A stretch of 64,000 nucleotides of DNA from Terribacillus saccharophilus (GTDB lineage: Bacteria; Bacillota; Bacilli; Bacillales; Amphibacillaceae), in assembly GCF_002272075.1 (NCBI RefSeq), contig NZ_NPBJ01000012.1, positions 1 to 64,000 on the forward strand. The letters are read 5' to 3'. Positions 45,535 to 54,171 of this stretch are shown in pieces (position 1 is the first letter of the stretch; each line of letters starts with the position of its first letter). A program made the translations under genes and the position numbers. The notes below the pieces were generated by a model. That model saw nothing but the letters and a program-made list of their open reading frames with translations. It made no database searches and was not told the DNA's origin.

Positions 45535-45616
45535 ATCTGAAGTAAAACTAAAATGCGACCATAAGCTATCTATCCCTTATGTAGGCTTGCCATTTTCCTG
45601 AATTGAGATACAACAT

Positions 45617-45650
45617 AAAAAAACCCTGTTCCTAAAAGGTACAGGGTTGG
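45617..45650 (-). terminator. speD terminator
   Basis: AACCCTGTACC/GGAACAGGGTT stem with seven Ts on the minus strand. Confidence 0.87.
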
Positions 45651-45661
45651 TTATCCAGGTA

Positions 45662-46036
45662 TTAATGTGATTTCGGCTGTACTGCCACAGGACCCATGCC
45701 CCGCGGAAGCTCTGCTTTTTCACAGGTTTTAGCTTCAAGCGCGTCAATGATATAATCGGTTGCTACGTTCGGGTCAATGATGTTACCGCAAGTGTATACA
45801 TCAATGCTGGCGTAGCCATGTTCCGGAAAACTGTGAATTGTCAGATGTGATTCAGAGATGATAACCACTCCGCTCACGCCATGCGGCGCAAATTTGTGGA
45901 AGGCAACCTCCCGTACTTCAGCTCCTGATTTCAGTGCCGCGTCAACGAAGATCTGCTCGATCAGCTGCATGTCGTTCAGTTTTTCTGTGTTACAATCCCA
46001 TAGTTCCGCTATAACATGTCTTCCCATTGTATCCAA
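45662..46036 (-). CDS. speD: S-adenosylmethionine decarboxylase proenzyme
   Basis: 124 residues, the short prokaryotic type. Self-cleavage between E62 and S63 ([10 protein letters not shown]) yields the pyruvoyl group; H68 and the cysteine in YTCGNIIDP complete the site. It provides decarboxylated SAM for spermidine synthesis. Neighbour of gapB as in B. subtilis, with its own promoter and a leader of about 165 bases. Confidence 0.95.
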   Translation of the reverse strand: MDTMGRHVIAELWDCNTEKLNDMQLIEQIFVDAALKSGAEVREVAFHKFAPHGVSGVVIISESHLTIHSFPEHGYASIDVYTCGNIIDPNVATDYIIDALEAKTCEKAELPRGMGPVAVQPKSH

Positions 46037-46200
46037 TGTACTTCCCCCTTTGAATATTTACCTAAAAAATAGATGCGTGAATTGCCACGGGGGAAAGTTA
46101 GTCCTAAGAGGTCCTAACCCTTTAAGCAGTCACTTGCTGCATAAATTCTTTAGGAAAACAGTTTTGACATCATGCTTGTATGCTGCAAAGAATGCATGCA
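46037..46200 (-). other. Long speD 5' leader with stem-loops
   Basis: Between the promoter and the start codon. A nested hairpin GTTAG-GA-CCT-CTT-AGG-A-CTAAC is seen on the minus strand around 46,100-46,122, with two copies of TTAGGAC. No coding frame. It may be a regulatory leader but I cannot match it to a known RNA class. Confidence 0.4.
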
Positions 46201-46206
46201 AAAAGT

Positions 46207-46235
46207 AGTATATAGTGTTTGTACCTGTTTGGCAA
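46207..46235 (-). promoter_or_regulatory. speD promoter
   Basis: TTGCCA and TATACT with a 17-base spacer on the minus strand, just after the gapB stop region. Confidence 0.65.
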
Positions 46236-46274
46236 GCATACGTTCAAAATTAGTACAAAGAGGGGGTTTTCCAC

Positions 46275-47306
46275 TTAGACGACTTCTGCTTTATCCACTT
46301 TCAGAAGACTGCTACCGACAAGCTGGGCCAAATCGACGACTCGGCAGGAGTACCCCCATTCATTATCGTACCAAGCAATAACCTTTATCTTTTTACCTTC
46401 CATAACGATAGTGGATAACCCATCAATTGTAGCCGATTGCGCAGTAGTCGTATAATCAATGCTGACCAATGGCTCTTCACTATAAGATACAATGCCACGC
46501 ATATCCGTTTCTGCCGCTGTTCGGAACGCATCATTAACTTGCTCAGCTGTGACGGATTCTTCCACATCGACTACGAGATCAACAAGCGATACATTTGGAG
46601 TCGGAACACGCAATGCCATGCCGTGTAGCTTTCCCTTCAGATGCGGCAGGACTTCCGCAAGTGCTTTGGCCGCCCCTGTTGTCGTCGGAATGATAGATTG
46701 TGTACATCCTCTGGCTCTGCGTAGGTCTTTATGCGGATTATCGATATTTTTCTGGTCATTCGTGAAGCTATGAACAGTTGTCATCAGTCCGTTTTTAATC
46801 GCAAACCGTTCATCCAGTATTTTAACGACAGGAGCCAGGCAGTTTGTCGTACAGGAAGCGTTGGAAACGATATGATGCACATCACTTTCATATATCCGAT
46901 CATTTACACCCATTACAATCGTTGCGTCCACATTTTTTCCAGGAGCTGTAATGACAACCTTCTTAGCGCCTGCATCCAAGTGCAGGGATGCAGTTTCCTG
47001 AGAACAGAACTTCCCGGTAGCTTCGATGACGACATCAACTTCTAGATCCTTCCATGGAAGCTGCGCTGGATTTCTTTCTCCTATGACACGGATCTTTTTC
47101 CCAGCGTAAACAATTGAGCCAGCTTCTGCGGAAATATCAGCATCCAAGTTACCATGCACGCTATCATAGCGGAGAAGATGAGCCAGCGTCTCTGCCGGAT
47201 AAGAAGCATTCACTGCCACAATTTCCAAATCAGGCATTTCCATTGCTCGTCTGCAAACCAATCGTCCAATTCTGCCAAATCCATTAATCGCGATACGTGT
47301 TGTCAT
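46275..47306 (-). CDS. gapB: NADP-dependent glyceraldehyde-3-phosphate dehydrogenase (gluconeogenic)
   Basis: 343 residues. Rossmann start RIAINGFGRIGR; the cofactor loop NASYPAETLAHLLRYDSVHG is of the GapB type rather than the NDLTD of glycolytic GapA. Active Cys152 in NASCTTN. It runs the GAPDH step towards gluconeogenesis and makes NADPH. Adjacent to speD as in B. subtilis. CcpN-like sites at its promoter support the assignment. Confidence 0.94.
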   Translation of the reverse strand: MTTRIAINGFGRIGRLVCRRAMEMPDLEIVAVNASYPAETLAHLLRYDSVHGNLDADISAEAGSIVYAGKKIRVIGERNPAQLPWKDLEVDVVIEATGKFCSQETASLHLDAGAKKVVITAPGKNVDATIVMGVNDRIYESDVHHIVSNASCTTNCLAPVVKILDERFAIKNGLMTTVHSFTNDQKNIDNPHKDLRRARGCTQSIIPTTTGAAKALAEVLPHLKGKLHGMALRVPTPNVSLVDLVVDVEESVTAEQVNDAFRTAAETDMRGIVSYSEEPLVSIDYTTTAQSATIDGLSTIVMEGKKIKVIAWYDNEWGYSCRVVDLAQLVGSSLLKVDKAEVV

Positions 47307-47321
47307 AATTCTGCCTCCTCT

Positions 47322-47332
47322 AATGTGTCACA
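47322..47332 (-). promoter_or_regulatory. CcpN-like site 2 of gapB
   Basis: TGTGACACATT matches TRTGHYATAYW at 10 of 11 positions, downstream of the presumed transcription start. Confidence 0.45.
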
Positions 47333-47355
47333 CTATATATTGTTTTATTGTTATT

Positions 47356-47366
47356 AGTATAACATA
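47356..47366 (-). promoter_or_regulatory. CcpN-like site 1 overlapping the gapB -10
   Basis: TATGTTATACT matches the CcpN motif TRTGHYATAYW at all 11 positions and contains the probable -10 TATACT. In B. subtilis CcpN represses gapB during glycolysis from equivalent positions. Confidence 0.65.
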
Positions 47367-47385
47367 TTAAAAGAAAAATGCGAAT

Positions 47386-47415
47386 AAAAAAGGAGCCCTT
47401 TTTGTTAGGCTCCTT
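47386..47415 (-). terminator. coaE terminator
   Basis: AAGGAGCC/GGCTCCTT with a ten-base loop and T-run on the minus strand, overlapping the coaE stop. Confidence 0.85.
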
Positions 47416-48013
47416 CTCTTATGTTCCAAGTTAGCAAAAGCTTCTTCAACTGCGCTCTCGTTTCATCCCTGCTGCCATTGTTATCAATGATTGCATCCGC
47501 TCGGGCTGCTTTGTCTGCCAATAGCATTTGGCTGTTGATTCGGTCCAATGCTGCCTGCTCAGTAAGATCATTTCGTTGCATCAGTCTTTCCAGCTGAATT
47601 CGCGGGTCCACATTTACAACAACAACCTTATCAACTAGATGCAATTGGTTGCCTTCAAATAATAGTGGTATATCAAGAACAACTGCTGGATGACCAGTTT
47701 TAAGACGATCGCGATCAGCTATCATCCTTTCCCTGACAACGGGATGGACGATACCATTCAAAATCTCGCGTTTCTCTTGATTTCGAAAGATAATTCCGCC
47801 TAGCTTCTGCCTGTCAAGCGACCCGTCAGGAAGCAATATCTCACTGCCGAATGAATCAACAATGCTAGCCAAAGCAGGCTCACCAGGCTCGACTACCTCG
47901 CGGGCGACGATATCCGCATCAACAACCGGGATATTATATTCTTTGAACAAGTCGCTCACTGTACTTTTTCCGGATGCAATGCCGCCGGTCAGTCCAATTA
48001 CAATACCCACCAT
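47405..48013 (-). CDS. coaE: Dephospho-CoA kinase
   Basis: 202 residues from ATG 48013 (AAAGGAGG upstream). P-loop GLTGGIASGKST at 7-18; DADIVAREV and the LID region typical of CoaE follow. It performs the last step of coenzyme A synthesis. It begins inside the last codons of mutM's frame region (12-base gap to the mutM stop), so the two are co-transcribed; ytaF, which lies between them in B. subtilis, is missing. Confidence 0.95.
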   Translation of the reverse strand: MVGIVIGLTGGIASGKSTVSDLFKEYNIPVVDADIVAREVVEPGEPALASIVDSFGSEILLPDGSLDRQKLGGIIFRNQEKREILNGIVHPVVRERMIADRDRLKTGHPAVVLDIPLLFEGNQLHLVDKVVVVNVDPRIQLERLMQRNDLTEQAALDRINSQMLLADKAARADAIIDNNGSRDETRAQLKKLLLTWNIREGA

Positions 48014-48024
48014 TGAGTCCTCCT

Positions 48025-48849
48025 TTACTTCTGACAGGAAGTACAGATATGTGTGCCTCTTCCGCCTACTTTGATTTTGATGATTTCCCTGCCGCAATTC
48101 GGACATGGTGTTCCGTTCTGACCGTATACGAGCAGCTGCTGCTGGAACGTGCCGATCTTCCCTTGGCTGTTCACATAACTACGGATAGTGCTGCCGCCCT
48201 TTTCGACTGCTTCCAGCAATGTCTCAGCCGCTGCTTGCTGAATACGAACCAATTCCATGTCTTCCATCGAACTGCCTCGACGCTCCGGATGTACCCCGGC
48301 TTTAAACAATGTCTCATCAACATAGATATTGCCCAAACCTGCAACCACAGTCTGATCCAGCAGGATATTTTTGATCATCCTGCTGCTTCGCTGTACCTTG
48401 TCTTTGAAATAATCCAAAGTAAAAGCTTCATCAAAAGGCTCTGGCCCAACTAAGGTAAGCGGCGGTGTATCATTTTCCTGGCCTTCAGTGAACAGGTGCA
48501 TCGTACCGAACTTGCGGACATCGTTATAACGGAGCTGTTCACCATTTGTCAGCTTGAAGATGACATGGGTATGCTTGTCCGATGGTTCTGTTTCCGGCTT
48601 GACGGAGAACTTTCCTTCCATACGCAAATGAGACACAAGTACATCACCATCCAAGTAAAATAAAAGAAACTTTCCTTTTCGGCCAATCGAACGAAATGTC
48701 TGTCCTTTCAGCCGATTGATGAAGGCTTCCACACCTTCATCGAATTTAATAATTTTATGCCAGCGGACAGTGACATCTTCAATCGTCTTGCCGACGACAA
48801 GCTGCTCCAATGTCCTTCTTGCTGTTTCTACCTCAGGTAATTCCGGCAT
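48025..48849 (-). CDS. mutM: Formamidopyrimidine-DNA glycosylase
   Basis: 274 residues. The N-terminal catalytic Pro2 and Glu3 (MPELPEVETARRTL) are intact; the helix-two-turn-helix (IKNILLDQTVVAGLGNIYVDE) and the C-terminal zinc finger (CPNC ... CTSC) are present. It excises oxidised purines such as 8-oxoguanine. Between polA and coaE, with a 21-base gap to polA. Confidence 0.96.
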   Translation of the reverse strand: MPELPEVETARRTLEQLVVGKTIEDVTVRWHKIIKFDEGVEAFINRLKGQTFRSIGRKGKFLLFYLDGDVLVSHLRMEGKFSVKPETEPSDKHTHVIFKLTNGEQLRYNDVRKFGTMHLFTEGQENDTPPLTLVGPEPFDEAFTLDYFKDKVQRSSRMIKNILLDQTVVAGLGNIYVDETLFKAGVHPERRGSSMEDMELVRIQQAAAETLLEAVEKGGSTIRSYVNSQGKIGTFQQQLLVYGQNGTPCPNCGREIIKIKVGGRGTHICTSCQK

Positions 48850-48870
48850 TCCTTGTCCTTCTTTCCTTAC

Positions 48871-51507
48871 TTATTTCGCATCGTACCATGTCTTGCCGTA
48901 TGCATATTCCACTTTCAGCGGTACATTCAGCTCAACAGCGTGTTCCATAACATCGGGTACTATTTCTTTCAATTTCTCGAGTTCAGATTCTGGTGCTTCC
49001 AGAATCAGTTCATCGTGCACCGAAAGCAAAAGCTTCGCTTCCATCTGTTCTGTTTCAAGACGTTCTGCCAAATCAATCATCGCTTTTTTGATGATGTCGG
49101 CTGCACTGCCTTGGATTGGTGTATTCATCGCTGTCCGTTCAGCAAAGCTTCGCACATTAAAGTTCCTGCTGGTCAGATCCGGAAGATAGCGTCTGCGATT
49201 CATGAGCGTTGTTACAAAGCCTTTTTGCTTAGCATCCTGGACGATATCTTCCATGTATGTTTTTACACCAGGGAAACTCTTGAGATAACGATCGATGAAC
49301 TGCTGTGCTTCCTTACGTGTGATACCGAGACTTTGAGATAATCCATAATCACTAATTCCATAAACGATACCAAAGTTAACTGCCTTCGCTTGGCGGCGCA
49401 TGTTGCTGGTAATATCCTTCTCTTCAACATGAAAAACGTCCATTGCTGTCCGGCTGTGAATATCCATATCTTCATTGAATGCCTCAATCAATTTTTCATC
49501 CTTAGCGATATGCGCTAAAACTCGAAGCTCAATTTGAGAATAGTCAGCAGCAAAGATAACGGAATTCTCTTTTGACGGTACAAAGGCTTGTCTGATTTTA
49601 CGACCTTCTTCAAGTCGGATCGGGATGTTCTGCAAATTCGGCTCAGTAGAGCTCAATCGACCTGTTTGTGTTAATGCCTGATTGAATCGTGTATGGATTT
49701 TATTCGTGTCCTTATCCACCACTTTCAAAAGTCCTTCTATATAAGTGGACTGCAGTTTCCCTAATTGACGGTATAAAAGAAGCTGCTGAATGATCTCATG
49801 CTGATCAGCAAGCTGTTCCAATATATCTGCTGATGTGGAATAGCCTGTTTTTGTTTTCTTGATGACCGGTAAACCCAGCTTTTCGAAAAGGATCGGTCCA
49901 AGCTGTTTTGGTGAGTTAAGATTGAATTCTTCGCCCGCAAGTTCGTACACCTTCTGCTCGATTTCCGATAATCTTCCGCCAAGCTCTTCCTTCATTTCCT
50001 TGATACGTTCCACATCAACCTGGACACCTAGATACTCCATTTCTCCAAGGATGCTGGCAAGCGGCATTTCCAGGTTACGGAATAAATCAAGCTGCTCGTT
50101 TTCCGAAAGCTTGGCTTCTGCTTCTGGCTTAAGCTGGTAGATGACCATCGCTTTTCTGGCAAGATGGTCACTGAAGGCTTCCAAATCCGGCACCTTCATT
50201 TTTGCGCCTTTTCCGTATACTTCTTCATCATATAAGACATTGTTTTTACCTAATCGATGCCCAATTGCCGGGATGTCATGATGATTCTCAGATGGATTGA
50301 TCAAGTAAGACGCCAATAGTAGATCAAAATCAGCATTCTCCATCGTAATTCCGTGATGCAGCAATGCTACGACAGATCGTTTTACATCAAAAACCCATTT
50401 TGCTTTTGTACTATCTTCTGCCCACGCTTTGAACACATCTGATTCGTACGCGACATCTGAGGGTATGAAATATGCTCCGTTTGCATTGGCGAGGCCAAAC
50501 CCTTCAATTTGAGCTGTATGGTAGTTATCAGTCAGCATCTCGACAACAAGTGCATCTTCACCGGTGAACAGATCATCTGTGATGTTATCCACGATTGTTA
50601 CATCCAGCGGTGTAAGCTCTTGAGATACTTCTTCTGGTGCACCTTCTTCACCAAGCCTGCCAAGCAGCGACTGGAATCCAAGATCTTTGAATATCGTACT
50701 CACAGCTGCAGGCTGAAAGCCATCATAATTAATTTCTTCAAGACTTACTTCGATTGGCGCTTTTGTTTCTATTGTCGCCAACTCCCGGCTCATGAACGCC
50801 GATTCTTTATTATCGGTCAGCTTCTGCTTGATGCTTTTTCCTGATACGTCATCCAGCTGTTCGTAAATACGATCCAGCGTTTGGAACTGCTTTAGCAATT
50901 TGACAGCAGTCTTTTGGCCGACACCAGGAACTCCTGGTATATTATCGGAGCTATCGCCCATGAGTGCTTTCATATCGATAATCTGATCAGGTGTAACTTC
51001 CATGTTTTCCAATAGAAAGTCCGGTGTATAAGAATCAATCTCGCTGATACCTTTTCTCGTAAGCTGAATAGTCGTCTTCTCACTGACAAGCTGCAATAAA
51101 TCCTTGTCCCCGGAAATGACTTTAACCTCGAAATCATCCGCTTCTGCTTGTTTCGTCAATGTGCCGATAATATCATCCGCTTCATATTGATTAAGCTGAT
51201 AATGCCTAATTGAGAATGCATCCAGCAATTCGCGCAGCAGCGGGAATTGTTCCGATAATTCGGATGGTGTTTTCTGACGGCCACCTTTGTATTCTTTATA
51301 CGTTTCATGACGGAAAGTCGTCTTCCCTGCATCAAAGGCGACTAGCAAATGTGTCGGTTTCTCATTATCTAATATACGGAATAGCATTGTAGTGAATCCA
51401 TAGATAGCATTTGTGTGGATTCCTTTATCATTATTCAGCAGCGGAAGTGCAAAAAACGCACGATACGCGATACTGTTCCCATCGATCAATACCAATTTTT
51501 TCGTCAT
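48871..51507 (-). CDS. polA: DNA polymerase I
   Basis: 878 residues. N-terminal 5'-3' exonuclease (LVAFDAGKTTFRHE, GDSSDNIPGVPGVGQKTAV), degenerate middle domain, and C-terminal polymerase with motif A AADYSQIELRVLAHIA, RRQAKAVNFGIVYG and motif C LLSVHDELILE. The proofreading DxE motif is replaced (ALVVEMLTDNY), as in other Bacillus PolA, so 3'-5' exonuclease activity is probably lost. It acts in repair and Okazaki-fragment processing. Confidence 0.97.
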   Translation of the reverse strand: MTKKLVLIDGNSIAYRAFFALPLLNNDKGIHTNAIYGFTTMLFRILDNEKPTHLLVAFDAGKTTFRHETYKEYKGGRQKTPSELSEQFPLLRELLDAFSIRHYQLNQYEADDIIGTLTKQAEADDFEVKVISGDKDLLQLVSEKTTIQLTRKGISEIDSYTPDFLLENMEVTPDQIIDMKALMGDSSDNIPGVPGVGQKTAVKLLKQFQTLDRIYEQLDDVSGKSIKQKLTDNKESAFMSRELATIETKAPIEVSLEEINYDGFQPAAVSTIFKDLGFQSLLGRLGEEGAPEEVSQELTPLDVTIVDNITDDLFTGEDALVVEMLTDNYHTAQIEGFGLANANGAYFIPSDVAYESDVFKAWAEDSTKAKWVFDVKRSVVALLHHGITMENADFDLLLASYLINPSENHHDIPAIGHRLGKNNVLYDEEVYGKGAKMKVPDLEAFSDHLARKAMVIYQLKPEAEAKLSENEQLDLFRNLEMPLASILGEMEYLGVQVDVERIKEMKEELGGRLSEIEQKVYELAGEEFNLNSPKQLGPILFEKLGLPVIKKTKTGYSTSADILEQLADQHEIIQQLLLYRQLGKLQSTYIEGLLKVVDKDTNKIHTRFNQALTQTGRLSSTEPNLQNIPIRLEEGRKIRQAFVPSKENSVIFAADYSQIELRVLAHIAKDEKLIEAFNEDMDIHSRTAMDVFHVEEKDITSNMRRQAKAVNFGIVYGISDYGLSQSLGITRKEAQQFIDRYLKSFPGVKTYMEDIVQDAKQKGFVTTLMNRRRYLPDLTSRNFNVRSFAERTAMNTPIQGSAADIIKKAMIDLAERLETEQMEAKLLLSVHDELILEAPESELEKLKEIVPDVMEHAVELNVPLKVEYAYGKTWYDAK

Positions 51508-51571
51508 ACATCAAACTCCTTTATCATCGTTCCTGTCTCTTTTAATTAGTTTACCATGTTTCCTTGCCGAA

Positions 51572-51601
51572 ACAAAAAAGATCGTCCAGCTGGACGATCT
51601 T
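51572..51601 (-). terminator. phoPR terminator
   Basis: AAGATCGTCCAG/CTGGACGATCTT perfect 12-base palindrome followed by six Ts on the minus strand, at the end of phoR. Confidence 0.87.
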
Positions 51602-52973
51602 AGCCAAGAGCCTTTGGCAATCGGATAGAAAACGTGGATCCTTTATTCACTTCGCTGCTTACCGTGATCGTTCCGCCATGCGCCTCCACCACGTGCTTGA
51701 CAATAGCAAGACCCAGTCCCGTTCCGCCGGTATTACGGCTGCGAGCCTTATCAACACGGTAAAAACGCTCGAAAATACGATCGAGTGAATCTTCCGGAAT
51801 TCCCATACCAGTATCCGATATCTCGGCAAACACTGCATCATTCGATTGTGTTACTTTCAACTTCACCTTCCCGCTTGGCGGTGAATAGTTGACGGCATTA
51901 TTCATCAAGTTGATAACAAGCTGCTTTAACCTGTCCTCATCTCCGCGCATGATGACACTGTCAGGCAGCTCCAGCTCCACCTCGATTTGCTTGTTAGCTG
52001 CATGCTGCTCTATCATCGGCATAATCGCGTCGACCATATAGCGAAAATCAAGCCGCTCCATCCTCACTTGAAGTTCATCTTTCTCTAAACGGGAAAGTTC
52101 TAGTAAATCCTTCACCAATGCTTGAAGGCGCTGACTTTCATTATTAATAATCGTAATAAAGCGCTCCGTGAGCTCCTTATCATCCAATGCCCCTTCTTCC
52201 AGCAATGTTTCGGAAAAACCACGTATGGAAGTAAGCGGCGTTTTCAGTTCATGCGACACATTGGCCACAAAATCCTTCCGCATCTCCTCCACACGCTTCA
52301 GATCTGTAATCTCGTAGAAAACGAGAACAGCACCCTTCAAATCATAGGAGTCATTGAAAATAGGTGCAGCGACAATTTCGAAAAAGCGCTTCTCTTTCTC
52401 CCGCTGCAATGTGAAAGCATCACGTACCTTCTCTTCGTAAAGGAAGGCCTCGGAAACAACATGATGGATATTGGTTTGTGAAATCGTATCATGATATACA
52501 TGACCGATATAATCCTTGTCCCTGCCTCCGAATACGGAAAGGAACTTCCTGTTGACCAGGTGCACATATCCCCGTTCATCGACAAGCATCAAGCCACTTT
52601 CCATATTATCAATCACCGTTTCCAGCTGATCTTCCTGCATCTTCTCTAAGAGCTCTAGTTCGTGCAGATTTCGCGCAATCTGATTTACTGCGCGGATCAG
52701 GCGGCCGGCATCTCCATAAAAGTTTTCGTAATTCCTTGCCTTATAGTTCCCTTTCACCAGTTCCTCTGCCACTTCGGCAGTCATGGAAACAGGCTTGATA
52801 TAGCGTTCCTGCAGTCGGTATAAGACCGAAATGATCAGTGCTGCACCGATCAGCAGGGCACTCCAAAGAATAAACCACTCGGAAGTGATTTGCATGAGGA
52901 TAAAACCGATTGCCGCAAAGATCAGCAGGATGAGCGATCCATAGACGGCAATCCCATAAGAACTGCGACGCAT
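51600..52973 (-). CDS. phoR: Phosphate sensor histidine kinase PhoR, without extracytoplasmic domain
   Basis: 457 residues, against 579 in B. subtilis. The two membrane helices (about 8-28 and 33-53) are joined by only four or five residues, so the extracytoplasmic sensor domain is absent. HAMP (54-110), PAS (112-225), HisKA with His241 (SHELKTPLTSIRGF) and HATPase (NLMNNAVNYSP, DTGMGIP, GTGLGLAIVKH) are intact. It phosphorylates PhoP. The ATG overlaps the phoP stop (TAATG). Confidence 0.9.
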   Translation of the reverse strand: MRRSSYGIAVYGSLILLIFAAIGFILMQITSEWFILWSALLIGAALIISVLYRLQERYIKPVSMTAEVAEELVKGNYKARNYENFYGDAGRLIRAVNQIARNLHELELLEKMQEDQLETVIDNMESGLMLVDERGYVHLVNRKFLSVFGGRDKDYIGHVYHDTISQTNIHHVVSEAFLYEEKVRDAFTLQREKEKRFFEIVAAPIFNDSYDLKGAVLVFYEITDLKRVEEMRKDFVANVSHELKTPLTSIRGFSETLLEEGALDDKELTERFITIINNESQRLQALVKDLLELSRLEKDELQVRMERLDFRYMVDAIMPMIEQHAANKQIEVELELPDSVIMRGDEDRLKQLVINLMNNAVNYSPPSGKVKLKVTQSNDAVFAEISDTGMGIPEDSLDRIFERFYRVDKARSRNTGGTGLGLAIVKHVVEAHGGTITVSSEVNKGSTFSIRLPKALG

Positions 52974-53668
52974 TATTGCGGCTCCTCCATTTTATAGCCC
53001 AAGCCGCGGATCGTCTTAATATAGACAGGATGTTTAGAATCCGGTTCGATTTTTTCACGTAAATGACTGATGTGTACATCCACAATACGCGTATCTCCGA
53101 CGAAGTCATAGTTCCAGACTGAGCTAAGCAGCTGATCTCGTGACATGACGCGTCCTTTGTTTTTTGATAAATACAGTAAGAGTTCAAATTCTTTGCGAGT
53201 GAAGCTCAAGGATTCTCCATTAATAGATGCTTCATATTGATCAGGGAAAATGGACAAGCCTGCAATCTTGATTTCGCCGCTTTCCATATAATTGTCACTT
53301 TTATTCGTGCGTCGCAAAATAGCTTTGATCCGCGCAACAACTTCTTTCGGGCTGAAAGGCTTCGTCAGATAATCATCTGCACCAAGCTCGAGACCGAGTA
53401 CCTTGTCCAGTTCCTCATCCCGAGCAGTCAGCATGAGAATTGGCGTATCAATCTGCTTCTGTCGCAGCTGCTTGCACACTTCTGTTCCATCCAGTTCCGG
53501 AAGCATTAGATCAAGAACGATCATATCATATGTATTCTGCAAAGCCTTCTGCAGTCCAGACAAGCCATCGAAGGCTGTTTCCGTTTCGAACCCAGCTCTT
53601 TCTATATTGTATTGCAGCAATGTTACGATGGATTCTTCATCATCAACAATAAGTACTTTTTGTGCCAT
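52973..53668 (-). CDS. phoP: Phosphate regulon response regulator PhoP
   Basis: 231 residues. Receiver domain with phosphoacceptor D53 (MIVLDLMLPELDG) and K103-type switch lysine in LTKPFSPKE; OmpR-type winged helix from about 130 (SFTRKEFELLLYLSKNKGRV, TIRGLGYKME). It activates phosphate-scavenging genes under phosphate limitation. GAGGGGG ten bases before the ATG. Placed after mdh and before polA as in B. subtilis. Confidence 0.93.
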   Translation of the reverse strand: MAQKVLIVDDEESIVTLLQYNIERAGFETETAFDGLSGLQKALQNTYDMIVLDLMLPELDGTEVCKQLRQKQIDTPILMLTARDEELDKVLGLELGADDYLTKPFSPKEVVARIKAILRRTNKSDNYMESGEIKIAGLSIFPDQYEASINGESLSFTRKEFELLLYLSKNKGRVMSRDQLLSSVWNYDFVGDTRIVDVHISHLREKIEPDSKHPVYIKTIRGLGYKMEEPQ

Positions 53669-53692
53669 GGATACTAGCCCCCTCTATGCAAC

Positions 53693-53721
53693 ATCATACC
53701 GTTTTCCAACTGTAAAGTGAA
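53693..53721 (-). promoter_or_regulatory. phoP promoter
   Basis: TTCACT and TATGAT with a 17-base spacer on the minus strand, 25 bases upstream of the start codon. Confidence 0.6.
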
Positions 53722-53741
53722 CCATACTAATTCGCTTTCTC

Positions 53742-53758
53742 TGTTAAGAGTTTGTAAA
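53742..53758 (-). promoter_or_regulatory. PhoP box upstream of phoP
   Basis: TTTACA-AACTC-TTAACA on the minus strand: two TT(A/C/T)A(C/T)A half-sites, spaced five bases (11-base period), about 20 bases upstream of the -35. Fits PhoP autoactivation. Confidence 0.62.
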
Positions 53759-53795
53759 TATAAGAAAACAGTGACCAATAGCTATCAATTTGCAT

Positions 53796-53864
53796 CACCG
53801 CTACGGAAATACACTCCGCTTTCCATGGGCGTAGGAGTCTCCATGTATTTCCTTCGCTAGTTAG
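53796..53864. repeat. Bacillaceae-type interspersed repeat fragment
   Basis: Arms GGAAATACA (53,805-53,813) and TGTATTTCC (53,844-53,852) enclose ACTCC/GGAGT. The minus strand reads GACTCC...GGAAAGCGGAGTGTATTTCCG, a wording I know from interspersed repeats in many Bacillaceae genomes. Only one copy lies in this window. Confidence 0.55.
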
Positions 53865-54077
53865 TCGTAACACTTCGTTAAAACACGAAAACCACTTTAG
53901 CACTTATAAAATACTAAGTAACTCGGAGACATTTAATATAATATTTCCATAATATGATGTAGTACTGGTGTTCGGTTCGCCTCCATTTCTGGTATTTCTC
54001 TGGAACGTTCTCTTGTTCTTTTTTTACTTTTTTTATAATTGTATGACTTAACCTTACACCAAAAATAAATAGATAGA

Positions 54078-54134
54078 AAAATCCGAACTTGTCCAAATTC
54101 TTTATAAAAGAATTTGCAACATAGTTCGGATTTT
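54078..54134 (-). terminator. Nested double hairpin after mdh
   Basis: Outer 11-base stem AAAATCCGAAC/GTTCGGATTTT and inner 9-base stem AAATTCTTT/AAAGAATTT with a three-base loop. On the minus strand it ends in TTTTTC, about 40 bases past the mdh stop, so it can end citZ-icd-mdh transcription. Unusually long for a simple terminator. Confidence 0.7.
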
Positions 54135-54171
54135 CTTTGTCAGGCAATATTTGCCCAGTCTATTCGTTATA

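Noticed and set aside
53914-54147. 77-codon minus-strand frame between mdh and phoP
   Set aside because: It runs through the nested hairpin, has no ribosome site at its TTG start, and its Lys/Tyr-rich sequence reflects AT content.
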